Shown: positions 48,801 through 60,282 of the stretch, in pieces
Layout: every line of letters begins with the position of its first letter
How positions within the stretch are numbered: the stretch's first letter is position 1
DNA from: Toxonevra muliebris
Taxonomy: Eukaryota; Arthropoda; Insecta; Diptera; Pallopteridae
Length of the DNA: 64,000 nucleotides
Direction: 5' to 3'
Assembly (NCBI GenBank): GCA_963691655.1
Contig: OY829326.1
Location: 93,179,235-93,243,234, forward strand
The notes under the pieces: model-generated
The model's database searches: none
Told to the model about the DNA's origin: nothing
What the model saw: the letters and a program-made list of their open reading frames with translations, nothing else
Program-made: the position numbers and the translations under genes

Positions 48801-48998
48801 TTTCAAGTCTTCTACCAACAAGACGATTTAAGGAGAAAAAGAGTTTAGGGACAATTTTGGCTAAAGTCGGCTCAACAAAAATGTAAAACACAGTTACATC
48901 AACTATTTTAGAGACATTTCTTTACCAGATGAGTTGACAATGAAGAATAATAACACAGTCCAACAGCATTTTTGCAACAGAATATCCACTTTATAATC
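45881..48998. other. Non-coding stretch
   Basis: No gene recognised. A perfect 17-bp tandem duplication (GAATCTAAGGAAGAAGC) lies at 48059-48092. A C-rich ORF at 48279-48506 spans a short inverted pair (GATCTCACTC / GAGTGAGATC at about 48328 and 48449), possibly a small decayed MITE; no zinc-finger family is recognised. Confidence 0.5.
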
Positions 48999-50217
48999 CT
49001 GAAAGCGTATGTTATATGGACCATTTTTGTAAAACAAACTTATAGCCCAGCACGTCTCAGTTTTCTTTTACAGTGGGTCAAAGTTTTCTTATTTTGGTCG
49101 AAAGGAGCTGAAAAACAAGTGCAGAAAGTGTTATAAATTGATGTCTGAGGAAAATCTTATTGGCAAGTTGTACAGTAGAATTTTACAAGGATCATTTCTA
49201 TAGAACATTTTAACCCTTTAGTTCCTCTTTTTATGGGACAATTTGACCCCATTTTTTATGAAAACCAGAAAATTCCTTTCAAAAGAGATATTTAAGGATT
49301 AAAATATTCCACAAAATTATTTGCCAGAAAATTTCACTAGGGGTCACCAAAGGTATAAAAGTCATATATATAATGGCTGATAAAATTAAATAGCTTTTTA
49401 CTTCTACCAAATTTGTAATTTACGAATAATTAGCACGCGCCTGGGTATGTGATCTGCCGGTTCAATCCAAATCATGGGCATAGAAAATAGAAAAATATGG
49501 TTCTTTAATTGTCAGTACTACATATTTTTCCTCCGATAAAAAAAAATATGGGTATGTTTGCTTATGCAGTACTGCAGCATTTGCAGAAGCAAAAATGTTC
49601 AAAATGCAATATCTGGCGGCTGGCCAACCATCAGCGGCGCAAGTCCCCTACTGTTAAATGTGTGATCAGCAGACAAAAATCGAAAGATTTCTGGCCCCTT
49701 CATTTATGAAAATTAAAAAAATCAGTTTCCTTGGTAGTCAAAATTGAAGTTATAGTTATCTTAATTAATCATAATACTGAATTCACATTATAGTACATTT
49801 TGTTTCTGTGAGTAAGCGGCTATTTTCTTTTATTAACCGTTAACCGTTATGTATATGACTTTTATGTTTTTGGTGACCCCTAGTAAAATTTTCTGGCAAA
49901 TATTTTTGTGGAATATCTCTTTTCTCTTTTCAAATGACTTTTTAGGTTTCCATCAAAAACGGTGTCGAATTGACCCATAAAAAGAGGAGCTAAAGGATTT
50001 AAATGTTCCACAGAAATTATCACCCTAAAATTCTATACTACAACTTAGCCGGTAAGATTTTTCTCAGTCATCAATTTATGTCACTTTTTGCACTTAGTAT
50101 TCAGCTCCCTTCGACCAAAAAATTAAAATTTGACCCACTGTAAAAAAAAAAAAAACTGGGACGTGCTGGACTATAAGTTTATTTTACAAAAATGGTCTAC
50201 ACAACATGCTCTTTCAG
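48999..50217. mobile_element. Large foldback element (1,219 bp, ~370-bp arms)
   Basis: The left arm, about 48999-49373, is matched in inverse order by the right arm, about 49847-50217. Shared blocks from the outside inward are CTGAAAG, ACCATTTTTGTAAAA, CAGCACGTC, TTTACAGTGGGTCAAA, AAATTGATG, TTAGYTCCTCTTTTTATGGG, TTTGCCAGAAAATTT and AGGGGTCACCAAA. Similarity is about 80-85% by eye. The 470-bp centre includes a tRNA-like segment. No transposase, and no target duplication was found. It fits foldback or long-TIR non-autonomous elements. Confidence 0.88.
49428..49482 (+). repeat. tRNA-like segment inside the foldback
   Basis: TTAGCACGCGCCTGGGTA resembles an A-box region and CCGGTTCAATCC a B-box, about 30 bp apart. 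Cloverleaf arms are incomplete. Likely a SINE head inserted in, or carried by, the foldback. Confidence 0.4.
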
Positions 50218-51180
50218 CGGTTCTAAGAGGTGAGAATGGAACCACGTAATTTCCATTTAGATTATAATAATTATTTATAATCTGAAATAATACACATGTT
50301 TCTATTATTTTTTAAAAATTTTTTTTTTAATTTTAGCGAAGAAATACTGTAATGTAACTATGTACATAAATCACATACACACACACACATTGAGTGAGGT
50401 CTCGGTCGTCCCTCTTTGTATCTCTCGTCGTATCTGCCGTTGACACAAATCCTCTTAACGAAATCAATTTTCATTTAAGGCCGCTTCTGAAGTGCACATA
50501 ATTGCGTGTTTCATCGAGGTTTTCTCTTTTTGTATGAAAAGTTGAAAGCAGCCTGACACTTGTACTTTAAAGCGACATTACCACCTTTTAGTCTTTCAAT
50601 GCGGAAGCAAATACACACTCACACCCCACATACAAACACATACAAACACATTCAAACATACAAAGAAGCGCAAGTGTGCGTGAATGCTTTTATTCTCAAG
50701 CCTGTATTTTTTTTTTTTTTTTTTTTTTTGGAATGGGAATGTGTCAGTGACTGATTTTAAAAATAGGATGAACAAAGCGAGAGCATTATTTAAAAAATTT
50801 AAAGAAAATGCACTTCGTTCTCATCACTTGAATGTATGGACGGCAAGTATAAAAATTTGATTATTACCAAATAGATATCATCTGAAATTGAGGAAATATC
50901 CAAAATCCAATGCAATGGACAGAAATAGAAAGTTAGCATTATTATTCATCTAATTAATTACAGTACAAGTTAATTAGTACAGGTTAATGTACTACGTCTA
51001 ACTGTAAGGCGTTCAATGTCTAAAGGGCAAGATGGCAAGGCTGAGTATAGAAAAAAGTCTGCTAAGGGTTATTCGGTTTTCCCTGCAGGCAAAAAGCTTT
51101 TTAGCAACCAACACTGTGAATTAGATCATAACTGACTGGTAAAATATACGTAAGGAACACGAAAGTGAAATGCTTAAATA
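50218..51180. other. Non-coding stretch with simple repeats
   Basis: (CA)n at about 50374-50390, CACAT/ACAAACACAT words at 50612-50660 and a T22 run at about 50708-50729. No gene. Confidence 0.6.
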
Positions 51181-51669
51181 ACACTGTGCAACACATTTTT
51201 CTAACGGAGAATCGGCTAACACTGGTCGATAGTACTGATGTAGAGTAACAAAGCCCTGAAAGTGTTTTGCAAAGTTAGCTCGCTTTTAAAAGTTATAGGC
51301 ATTCAAAGTTTGCCTTTTGCAGCTTATTTTTTAAAATGAAGTGCTCACTTTTTACTACTTTCTTCAGCGAAAAAAGAACAAAAACAACTTTAACATTATA
51401 GAGTTTTCCACATTGAGAAGTTTAAACTATCCACTACATGGCTTTTGCAAAAAATTAGCAATTTGGGTTTTCAAATTTTTGTTTTTATTATAAACAGAAA
51501 ATGGAGCTGAAAAATAAACTAAAACAGCTCAACTTTGAAAGGTTTTAACATTTAAAAGCGAGCTAACTTCTTAAAACCTCTTAGGATTTTATTACTCTGA
51601 ACCAGTACTACCGACCTATGTTGGTCGCTTCTCCGTTAGATTCCATTCCCTAAAATTGTTGCACAGTGT
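51181..51669. mobile_element. Long-TIR MITE (489 bp)
   Basis: Ends ACACTGTGCAAC and GTTGCACAGTGT are exact inverse. Inverse similarity continues inward about 150 bp (51181-51345 against 51520-51669), with shared TCTAACGGAGAA, GTCGRTAGTACTG and AGTTAGCTCGCTTTTAAA. No unambiguous duplication. The CACTGTGCAA start would suit hAT- or P-like elements, but I do not assign one. Confidence 0.8.
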
Positions 51670-52368
51670 AACATCAAAGGTTGATTGTGTGACAATGTAC
51701 CAATCATCACTGGGTGTCGTTTGGTTATTAAAACATGCGTATGCACCAAGATTCTCCTGCTGATATATTTCACTGTATATGAAAATTAAGACCGAAGTCT
51801 AGGTATTGGATGAAATTATTTTTATTCGGAAGTTATTACGTTAAAAAAAGAAAACCTATTTCTCAGTTTTCTCTGTTTTATCCAAAAGTGCATAAAATTC
51901 CGTTTTTCCTCATTGATTACAAGAAAGTGAGAATAACATTTGAAGTTCTACAAATTTAAGTATATCCCAAAAATTTCGTTTTCTCTGACTAAAATTGGTT
52001 TGTTCTTAAAGTTGATGAAAATAAGTTTATTCTTTTTTGAATGTTGTAGAAGGTAGAATTCGATAAAAAATAAATATGAAAAATATAAAAAATGAAGCGA
52101 AGAAATTGTATTAACAATCTGAAAAAAGTTGAAAAAGGAAAAGGAAGGATTGGCAAATAAAACTTCATAAGAAACTATGAAATATGGCTCAAAAAGTGAC
52201 TGGAATTCTAATGTGACCAAAATGATTTTTTTCTTTTTTTGTACAAGATAATTCTAATGGAAAATAACTCTTTTGATCTCCGTTGGACACATGAGTCCTG
52301 TCAGACCTTTTCCGATTTTAATTGTGATATTTCTTTTACCTTCCTATATATATATATTTTTTCGATTT
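51670..52368. other. Non-coding stretch
   Basis: Nothing coding. 51845-51905 resembles 8885-8965 (shared ATTTCTCAGTTTTCTC and following bases). Confidence 0.5.
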
Positions 52369-52560
52369 TGATGTGATAACATCTTTACTCGGGGCTGAAG
52401 GAAAATTTATAGTGGAGTAAATTTCTAATCGATTTTTTTTCAATTAATGGAAATCAAAAAAAAAAATGTAGCAGAAATTAGAGTTTGTTTTTGAAAAATT
52501 TACTATATAAAATAGAAATCTTAATCGATATTGCTTACGTCGGTGCCTAATGATATATAA
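52369..52560. repeat. One-ended copy of the 39.3 kb MITE family
   Basis: TGATGTGATAACATCTTTAC followed by 'GGGGCTGAAGGAAAATTTAT' is nearly identical to the right end of the MITE at 39343-39774 (inverted). A CGTCGGT word is also shared further in. The other terminus is missing. Confidence 0.6.
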
Positions 52561-52737
52561 TGAATTAAAGGGCTGAAAATTTTAAGGAAAGCCAAAAAAA
52601 ATTTTTTTTTTACTAGTAAGTGGCCAAAGCACTTAATCATGATACCTCAAAATAGTAACTAGAGCCCATTTACAATTTTTATTCAGATTGCAAATTGGAA
52701 ATTGGATTGGATTACTAATCAAAATCTAGGCCCGACG

Positions 52738-53717
52738 CACAGTGGTCTGGAATCACGAAAAGCTGGCAATAAGTCGAAAAAATCGTTCTTTTGTAATGAT
52801 TATTTGTGCTAGGGGGTTTTGGGGTCGCTGATTACGAATTCGATCTCAGTTTCTAAAAAAAAGAAAATGGCGAATCCAAAATGATGGACCATTTGCAAAA
52901 AAATATCGAATTTTGACGAAACCTTTGGGGGATTTTGGGATCGCTGATTACGAATCCGTTCTTAATTTGTCAAAAAACAAAATGGAGTATTCAAGGTGGT
53001 AGATATTTGTCCCTATTGTCAATACGAAAGGAGATAATAGAGGAGGATGGCTAATACAGCTAATATAAGCTCAAGTAAATATTAACGGTTATTGGACGCA
53101 AAAATCTTTAACCTTCCCCACCCCACATAAATACGAAGTTTACACAAAAACTATTATACAAATTCTTTTTTGATTGCTAAAACATAGAATATAGCGCATC
53201 TGGGCATTGTGTAAAATATTGTGTAAAATCCATTCCGGCAACTGATATTTTTGTATGTTTTACAAAAATGAATAGTTAATAATTTAAAACTAAAAACTCG
53301 GCAGGAACCCTTGGGAATTTTTTTAAAATCCTTTTCTTCTCAACCTTGAAAAAAGCTTACATGATAAAACACCGGTGTTTTCATTACTTATTTATTGTTT
53401 TGATTATAGTTAAATAATATTTTTATTTAGATTTATGAAAAGTACTTATTACTTTTACAAGTTGATTACATGTTGTCTCATTAAAATCGGCAAAACCGTT
53501 TAAAAACTGCGCACTTTTTAATAACACACTTTTTCCACTTGAAAATTCCACACGTTTCGACTCTTATTTCTGCTTAGACTTAAAAAGCCAAAAAAATTTT
53601 GCAGAATAGCTGTACTTAACCGTTGTTCTAAAACGCTGCTAGGGTTATCACTGCAACTTTAAAAAGTCAACCCCCCCAAAACTTTTTTTCGACCTTTTGG
53701 GATTGCAAACCACTGTG
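52738..53717. mobile_element. Transib-like non-autonomous element (980 bp)
   Basis: Termini are CACAGTGGTCTGGAATCACG on the left and, reverse-complemented, CACAGTGGTTTGCAATCCCA on the right (16 of 20 identical). The exact 5-bp duplication CGACG lies at 52733-52737 and 53718-53722. Transib elements are known for TIRs that start with a CACAGTG-like heptamer (as in RAG recombination signals) and for 5-bp GC-rich duplications. No transposase was found. A 116-bp direct repeat with the core TCGCTGATTACGAATYCG sits inside at 52823 and 52939. Confidence 0.75.
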
Positions 53718-53889
53718 CGACGTAGAAAATTCACTCTTAGTTTCAGTACCTGCACGAAATTGTACTTTATATTATTTTGATATGGTGAAAACCATGCATT
53801 TTGGGTATTTTTTAGCGACCATTTTTATTTTTATTCAGATTAGCTGTAATACTCCCCCTCCTCTTTATTCAATAAAGTCATATTAATGA

Positions 53890-53930
53890 TTAATATATAA
53901 TTTTTTGTTGTTTTCTTTTCAGGTATGTAA
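53890..53930 (+). promoter_or_regulatory. Candidate recursive splice site (ratchet point)
   Basis: A pyrimidine tract (TTTTTTGTTGTTTTCTTTTC) runs directly into AG at 53921-53922 and then GTATGT at 53923-53928, with an ATTAATG branch-point-like word at 53882-53888. A strong 3' splice site joined directly to a 5' splice site with no exon between is the pattern of recursive splice sites in large fly introns. It could be chance; nothing here shows that the region is transcribed. Confidence 0.35.
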
Positions 53931-55384
53931 ACATTCAAATAACTATGATCTAGATGTGGTATTAAAAACAGGTAGCTTCATTCATACATACTAAATATGA
54001 GCAAATATGTATGTATACAAATACATACTTATTAAAATATCATAATGAAAATTATTTAAGTAAAATCTTAAGAAATTTGAAAACTTTCTTTTCCAAGAAA
54101 AAAATAAACTTTTTATAATTGTATGCGTGTTACTGAGTCTCTGTGCTTCTATGTATATGTGTGTGTACAACTTATCAGTCATACTCGTAAATCAGGAATT
54201 CACAAACGTTGCAATTTTCTATTAGCCTTAGAAACTGTTTGTGTTGAACGAAGTGGTATGTTTGACAAAATAAGCGCACTTACGTGACACACTCACTGAA
54301 AACAATCAGCAACAATAATAGCAACAACCACATCAACAAAAACAAACAACAACAGCCGCACGGCAACAATAATAAAGACTAGAAAGCTGAAGCAGCGAAA
54401 ATGATTCCTTTGACAAGGAAAGTTGTCAGTAACAGCTCCAACCTCCAACCTCAACTACAGCTTCAGCCTCACTCACACACTCGCATACTCAGTATCAGCG
54501 TCAACGTCAGCATCAACATCAAAATCAAAATCAGCATCGTTAATGGCAATGGCAGTAGCAGAATGTCACTAGCACCACTACCTCTGCCACCGCCACCATC
54601 ACTGTTATACTCACTAGTCACTCGAGTGTCGAGTGTACTTCTCAGAACGTTTGTAAAATCATGGAACATAAAACACACAGATTGACATCAACAAAATTTT
54701 TAGTTGCTGCTTCTGTAGTCGAAGTACACACAAAATGCATACATACACATCTACACACACACATACACATTTTCCTGCATACATAGTAGAAATAATGGCG
54801 AAGTAGTTGTTAAAGCGTACGAATTTGTACGAGTAACTACGGTGTGATAAGTTACGGTATTCCTATGTATGTGTGTATGTAGTTGTTTTAGTAGTAGTTC
54901 ATAGGTATGCGCTCTTTGTATTATGTAGGCAATTTTGTTGCTGTCATGGGAATAACTAGGCATCGACTTGGGCATGGGTATGAGCCATGGCCATGGGTTA
55001 AGTCAGAAAGGGCAAAAAGTGTAACCGTGCAACAACATTGTGTGTGATTTCAACACAGAATTGTTTTCATTTCCTTTTTTGTATTTTCAGCAAAATGCAA
55101 GTCACCGATTCATGTTGTTGTTATTGCCATTGTCACTTTTTTATTGAAGGAGCTGCTTTAATACTTCTACTGCACTTTTTGTAAACTGAAGTACCATAGT
55201 ATAAATAAATAAGTTTTACGAAAGTACTTTGCAAACACTAGTATGACACTGAAGAGTGATGGAATAATCTAATATGGAATGTAATAAATAACAACAACCA
55301 GAAACAATTCAATTTCAAACATCCCAAAAAAAATCAAACAAAATGTTTATGAACAGTGATGCATATAAGCGTCAAATATTTTGA
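53931..55384. other. Non-coding stretch with simple repeats
   Basis: CAA/AAC runs at 54310-54375, CATCAACATCAAAATCA-type hexamer repeats at 54495-54540 and (CA)n at 54750-54770. The ORFs at 54401 and 54469 mirror this composition. No gene. Confidence 0.6.
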
Positions 55385-55389
55385 CATAT

Positions 55390-55620
55390 GGCACAACAGC
55401 CAATGAAGGTTCTAGAGTGAGCTTTCGCATCCATTTGTATTGTGGGAGTTATATTTATACATGAATGGGTGGCTTCTTACAGTTTTATGCTTAATCCGAA
55501 CCGAAAAGTGATTTTTTTAATTTTTGAGCGCGCCGAGATTTGCACCCGTACAGCTCTGCATAGCAGTCCAGCCACACTAACCACTAGCCTACGGCGACTA
55601 CGCCACATAGCAGCTACCAT
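55390..55620 (-). repeat. tRNA-derived SINE, best copy
   Basis: On the minus strand the head has an A-box at 55579-55594 (CCGTAGGCTAGTGGTT), then a B-box at 55535-55548 (CGGGTGCAAATCTC), with normal pol III spacing of about 30 bp. The body runs to CGGTTCGGATTAAGC and GGATGCGAAAGCTC near 55415. The same body words mark the copies at 9128, 25705 and 45280. No poly-A or clear duplication was resolved. Confidence 0.75.
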
Positions 55621-55639
55621 CTAACTAGTTTCTTAAACA

Positions 55640-56330
55640 ATGATTAGGTTAGGTTAACATGGCTGCGTGGGTCCCACCCCACTTGGGCTTACCAGGCCTA
55701 TTGTGATACCATATTCATGAAGCTAAGTAAATGTCTAATCTGAGTAATAGTCAAGTCTTTAAAGTCAGCGAAGACAAAGCTGTTCAGATGCTCCTTTCAT
55801 ACGTGAGTCAGAGCTGGGCATTCGTATTGAAGATGGATTATAGTTTTCTGTTCTTCTTCATTACCAAAGCTCCTGAAGTGATTTTTAAATGGGAGACCCA
55901 GTTTTTCTGCATGTCTTTCAATGGCACAATGTCTTGTAATCACCCAAGCACAATTTACAATTTGCCATAGGAACGTCTTTGGGCTCCTTATCAAAAGTGG
56001 TTTGCAATAGTGTTCCTTTTCTAGCTAAGCCGTCAGCAATTTCCTTCCCCGGTATACCCTGTAAACTGATCGGGCATCTCGTTAAGATACGCCCTACAGC
56101 CAAAGTCTACTTTACAAGTAAGATAGACTGATTCAAGAGATTTTATAGCTGCCTGGCTATCGATAATGATACCTTAACCATGACGAGACTTCTTTGCTTG
56201 CCATGACCTCTGCTTAAAACTCTCTGCAGTTATCAACGCCACTGCCAACTCTGCTGTACAGCCTATAACTATCTGTGTGGATTGAATCCTTTTGACTGGA
56301 TTGGACTGGGCCCTTTATTGTATTTTCCCC
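55640..56330 (-). pseudogene. LINE RNase H and cysteine-rich tail
   Basis: On the minus strand it begins with a decayed 'TDS...RVGSGV' RNase H start near 56270. 'IIIDSQAAIKSLES' follows near 56150, then 'GIPGKEIADGLARKGTLL' near 56010-56060 and 'RHCAIERHAEKLGLPF' with 'FGNEEEQKTIIHLQYECPAL' (55797-55925). This is the RNase H plus C-x-H-x-C tail of an I/LOA-type LINE, in at least three frames. 3' UTR-like sequence extends to about 55640. Upstream coding may continue to about 56420 but is too decayed to name. Confidence 0.8.
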
Positions 56331-59080
56331 TTTTCTGCCTGTCAGGAATAAGAGTGTAAAACTTGTCGTTAAAGATTGGTTTCGCAGGAGTATAATCGAT
56401 CGTGAAGAGTCCTGACCTCCCCGTTGATTATTCCGAGATAGAATTAAGTTTCAGAACATTGCTTACCATAAACGTCAAGAGGTAGGAGGTGAGTTATGAT
56501 AACCAAAGACTTAGTGGCCGTGCTTCTCAGTGCACCAGTGATGCAAAATGAAGCAGTTTTTTGAACTTCCAAAAACATCTTCATATCAATTGCCTTTTCC
56601 AAAACCATCTACCAGACCACAACAACATACATCTAAAGAAACGTGACTACAGAAATGTATAGCCACTGGACTCGTTTACACGAGTAGATCGTTGATATTC
56701 CTTTTTCTACCAGCGATCGGATATTATGCCGCTGACTGAAGGTGGGTGTGGAAATAAACAGTAGTATTTTGTACCACCGTCTACGTATTGACACTCAATC
56801 CGCACTTACCGGTCCATTTGGTGAGAATGTTTAGAGCAGAAGGCATACATAGCAGATAGATTCCCTAGTTTGCTCGGTAATTTACCCGCTAGAGCAATAG
56901 CCGAGTTATGTTAAAGGATAAAACCAGTCTATGAACAACTAATATCCAAAGAAGACAGTACACTCTTTTGCGAGGTGCCTTCTAATAATTCTTTCAAATT
57001 CATGGCACAATCATGGCGTTTAATACCAGTCCATCAATTATAATTTCTTAGATCAATCTTGGATCTTCTTCACTAGAGCTACATGTGAATCGTTGGTCAA
57101 AGATTTCAGGCGTCCTTTCCGAAGAACGTCTTTACGGAAAAATGCTTAGTGTGTAGTCTTTGAAACCACTTTGAAACAGTCTCAAGGCGCGTTCACTCCA
57201 CATGCATGTCAGCATTCATGGAAGGTCACATTGTCGATTAAATAACCGACATCGCTTGTTTGTGATAGAAGATTTAGAATTTAGAGAGTTTTCTCACAGC
57301 TTGTTATTTTGTGTATATTTTATATTTTTGTTTTTTATTTTTAAGAATTTCGTGGTTCTGTCACCATCGTGAAGCTTTATACATTTATTGTTATTGTCGG
57401 TAAGAATGTATTTGTAATTATTTAGGTATAATATTAGTACAATAAGAAAGTATTTCTTTTGAAGTACAACAATAAAGTATGGAAATATTTGAATAAAAAT
57501 TTAAATTTATAGACATAAAACTTACTTAATATTAAGAACAAAAGTAAAATCAGGTAAAAACAAAAGTAAAAAAAAAACAGATGAAAAAAAAAATATAGCA
57601 ACTAAGAAAATAAAAATTAAAGATTTAAAGTTAAAAATTAGAATAATTAAAAAGACTAAAATGTTCAAAAATTAAATATTTAAACCTGGATCTGTTGTCA
57701 GTCAGAAATCTTGCTAGAAATTAAGATGTTCAGTTTGTATCAACTTTTAAATCCATAAATGATTTAAAAAAATAACTAAATATAATTCATGGAAAATTAT
57801 ATTAACTTTTACTTTAAATGAAGTACATAAATATATTGAAATTTTAAACCCAGCTCTGATCATTTTTATTGAACGAAATTCTTCCAATTTATACTTTGCT
57901 ATAATAAAAATTACGTTAAAATGTTCACTCATTATGAATTTTAATTGCAAGAAAGCACTTATTTATAAATGGATCCTCCCAGTACGCCTGCATGCATAAA
58001 AGTTCAAACATGGTCGGTCCATTATGCGCTAACACCCAATATTGCAACAACAAAAATGGCAAAAAGCAAAAGCAGCAGCATTAAATTACTTAATAAAATG
58101 TTGAATATAAAAGTTGAGACTTCGTTGCTTGGAACGGTCATTTGATGAATTTACTCGTCCCGACCTACGTTGCTGAAGTTGGTGAAACATTTAACGTTAT
58201 AAATTGTTTTATATTTTCAGAGACGATGGAAGGAGTTTTTGTTTGTTTGCCTGTTTGCTCTTTCATTCCTTTAGTGCCATTTAGCTTTGTTCGTACTTTC
58301 TTTATTTTATATGTCAATATGCAATTTAATAGATTTATAACATCTACACATACACATGCATATATTCATTTTCGCATACATATACACGAGCGCAGCACAA
58401 TGATGCAAGCATGCCATAATGTCCAGCATTGAAGTAAAAAGAGAATGTAAAAAAACTATTAGAACTTAAATGTGTAGCAAACGCGTTTATAATGTATATA
58501 TATTATATATATATTGTAACACTTACACACATACATACGGAAATATACACATTCATGCGTGTGAATATGTATGTGTAAGTAACATTAATGTTTATTTAAA
58601 AAGGGAAAAAGTGATTACTGAAAATAAGTTTCCCCAATGAGTTCAGATACACATACAAACCGGAAGTGCATACGCACACGCACATGTGTATAAATATATA
58701 TATATATATATCCAGAGACAATGTAACAAGTTTGAAGCAGAGAGAGAGAGAGGGAGAAGAGTGTTGCTTGTTAGGGCAGCAAAATTGATACTTATCATAG
58801 GTTGCGGCTGATGCTGTCCCTTGGACGACATATTCATGTTAACAAAGACTCACTTGAGAGTGTGAGTATAACAGTAATAACAACAACAACAGCAACAATA
58901 ACTTAATTGAAAGTAGTTTAATGAATGAATTAATATAATTTTATGGTTATTTTGCTCAAGCAAGTAACAACGCAACCAATTTGCAACGCTTAGAATAATA
59001 TCAAAATAATAATCAGGGTCGCTCGCTCGTTCGCTCACACTCTCATTCATTCCTATCTTTACTCCGACAATTTACGGATG
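56331..59080. other. Non-coding stretch
   Basis: No gene recognised. An A-rich block spans 57540-57670. (AT)n lies at 58495-58515 and 58695-58710, (GA)n at 58740-58756 and (AAC)n at 58875-58900. 56420-57250 has a higher GC content and may hold more decayed LINE, but I could not identify a motif. Confidence 0.5.
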
Positions 59081-59109
59081 TACAGCTACGGTTAATAAAA
59101 TAGCAGTGG

Positions 59110-59540
59110 CAAAAGAAAAATGTTTTTTACTTAAGACCCACTCACCGAAAATTCGACGCTGTGACAAGCCGCCCGGCTTTAGTTCTTGAACGAGATATAT
59201 TTTGTATGCTTTTAGACGAAGATCCTCAAGTAAAATTGTTCATGTAATCGAGTAAGACAATCCCAATTGCTGCAAACTGCGACAGATAGACAAATCAACA
59301 AAACTGGCTGGTACAACAACAATGTTTTCCACTGTACACGGGTAGGTGGACTGATGTCCAATAACGTGAAATTGGTGCGGAATTATTAAGTCGATTATGA
59401 CGACCATAAAGTTGTCCAATTGCGAAAAGAAAAAAAACATTTCTTACAGAGCACGAAATTTGATAATAAAATTCTATGAATTGTAAACGTTGTACGGGTG
59501 TAAGTTTTTGACTTTGGCACATGTCAAAGGGAAACAAATA
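59110..59540 (-). pseudogene. Mariner-like transposase N-terminal relic
   Basis: The minus strand from 59520 reads 'QKLTPVQRLQFIEFYYQISCSVRNVF', with 'GQLYGRHNR' after it. In another frame near 59230-59260 it reads 'LQQLGLSYSIT', followed by 'YKIYLVQELKPG'. From memory this is the paired-like DNA-binding half of a widespread insect mariner-type transposase ('LT..QRL.FIE.YY...RSV...FR.L...YG.HNRP', '...A..LGLS..T..RIL...L.LHPYKIQL.QELK'). A central segment is missing and the catalytic half is absent. Confidence 0.65.
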
Positions 59541-60282
59541 GCTATAAAATCATCCTTTAATACAATATTTGTGTTCTAAACCTATTTTGTAGATTTTATC
59601 ACCCTAAACCAATGGGTTATGCAGCTTTGAAAAGATTTTTCGTAAGATTTTAAAACAAAATTTCCAACATAAAAAAAAAAAAAAAGAAACACTTTTATCC
59701 AATTTTTTACTAGTTTTGCCAAAAACTTTTTAAGTTTTTTTTTCAGCCAATATTAAGTCAGTTTTTGATACAATCTCAAAACTGGCGCTCCTGGTCCGTA
59801 CTCAACATCAAGCGATATGCCTAATAGGCGACAGGAGGGTTTCCTGCCCCATTCAATCCTTGGAACATCGTAGAAACGTGATCACTTCTCCTCTACAAGC
59901 AACATTGTCGGTTAGAAGAATAAATTCAGTAACTGAAACTGAAAATCAAATTAAGGCATTAGAGGCTTTTTTATAGTCCTAGAGGACTTTTCTTGGTATC
60001 CAAGAAAAGGTTGGTTGGACCAAAACCAATAAACTTCGGGAAATGAGTTAATGAAGCAAACAATATGCCAATGAATTTCCAGATTCGATTAATTCATAAA
60101 GTCATGCGAATTGCATATGTCATGTGGGAAATGTAAAGAATTTAGTTAAAACCAGAAATAGAATAAACAAAAAACAAATCTTTTCATTTTCATTCCTTGC
60201 AATAAAAAGAGCTACATATGGTATATTTTAATGTAATAAAAAAAGGTTTTCGGTCATACGGCTAAATATACGCTAAAATATA

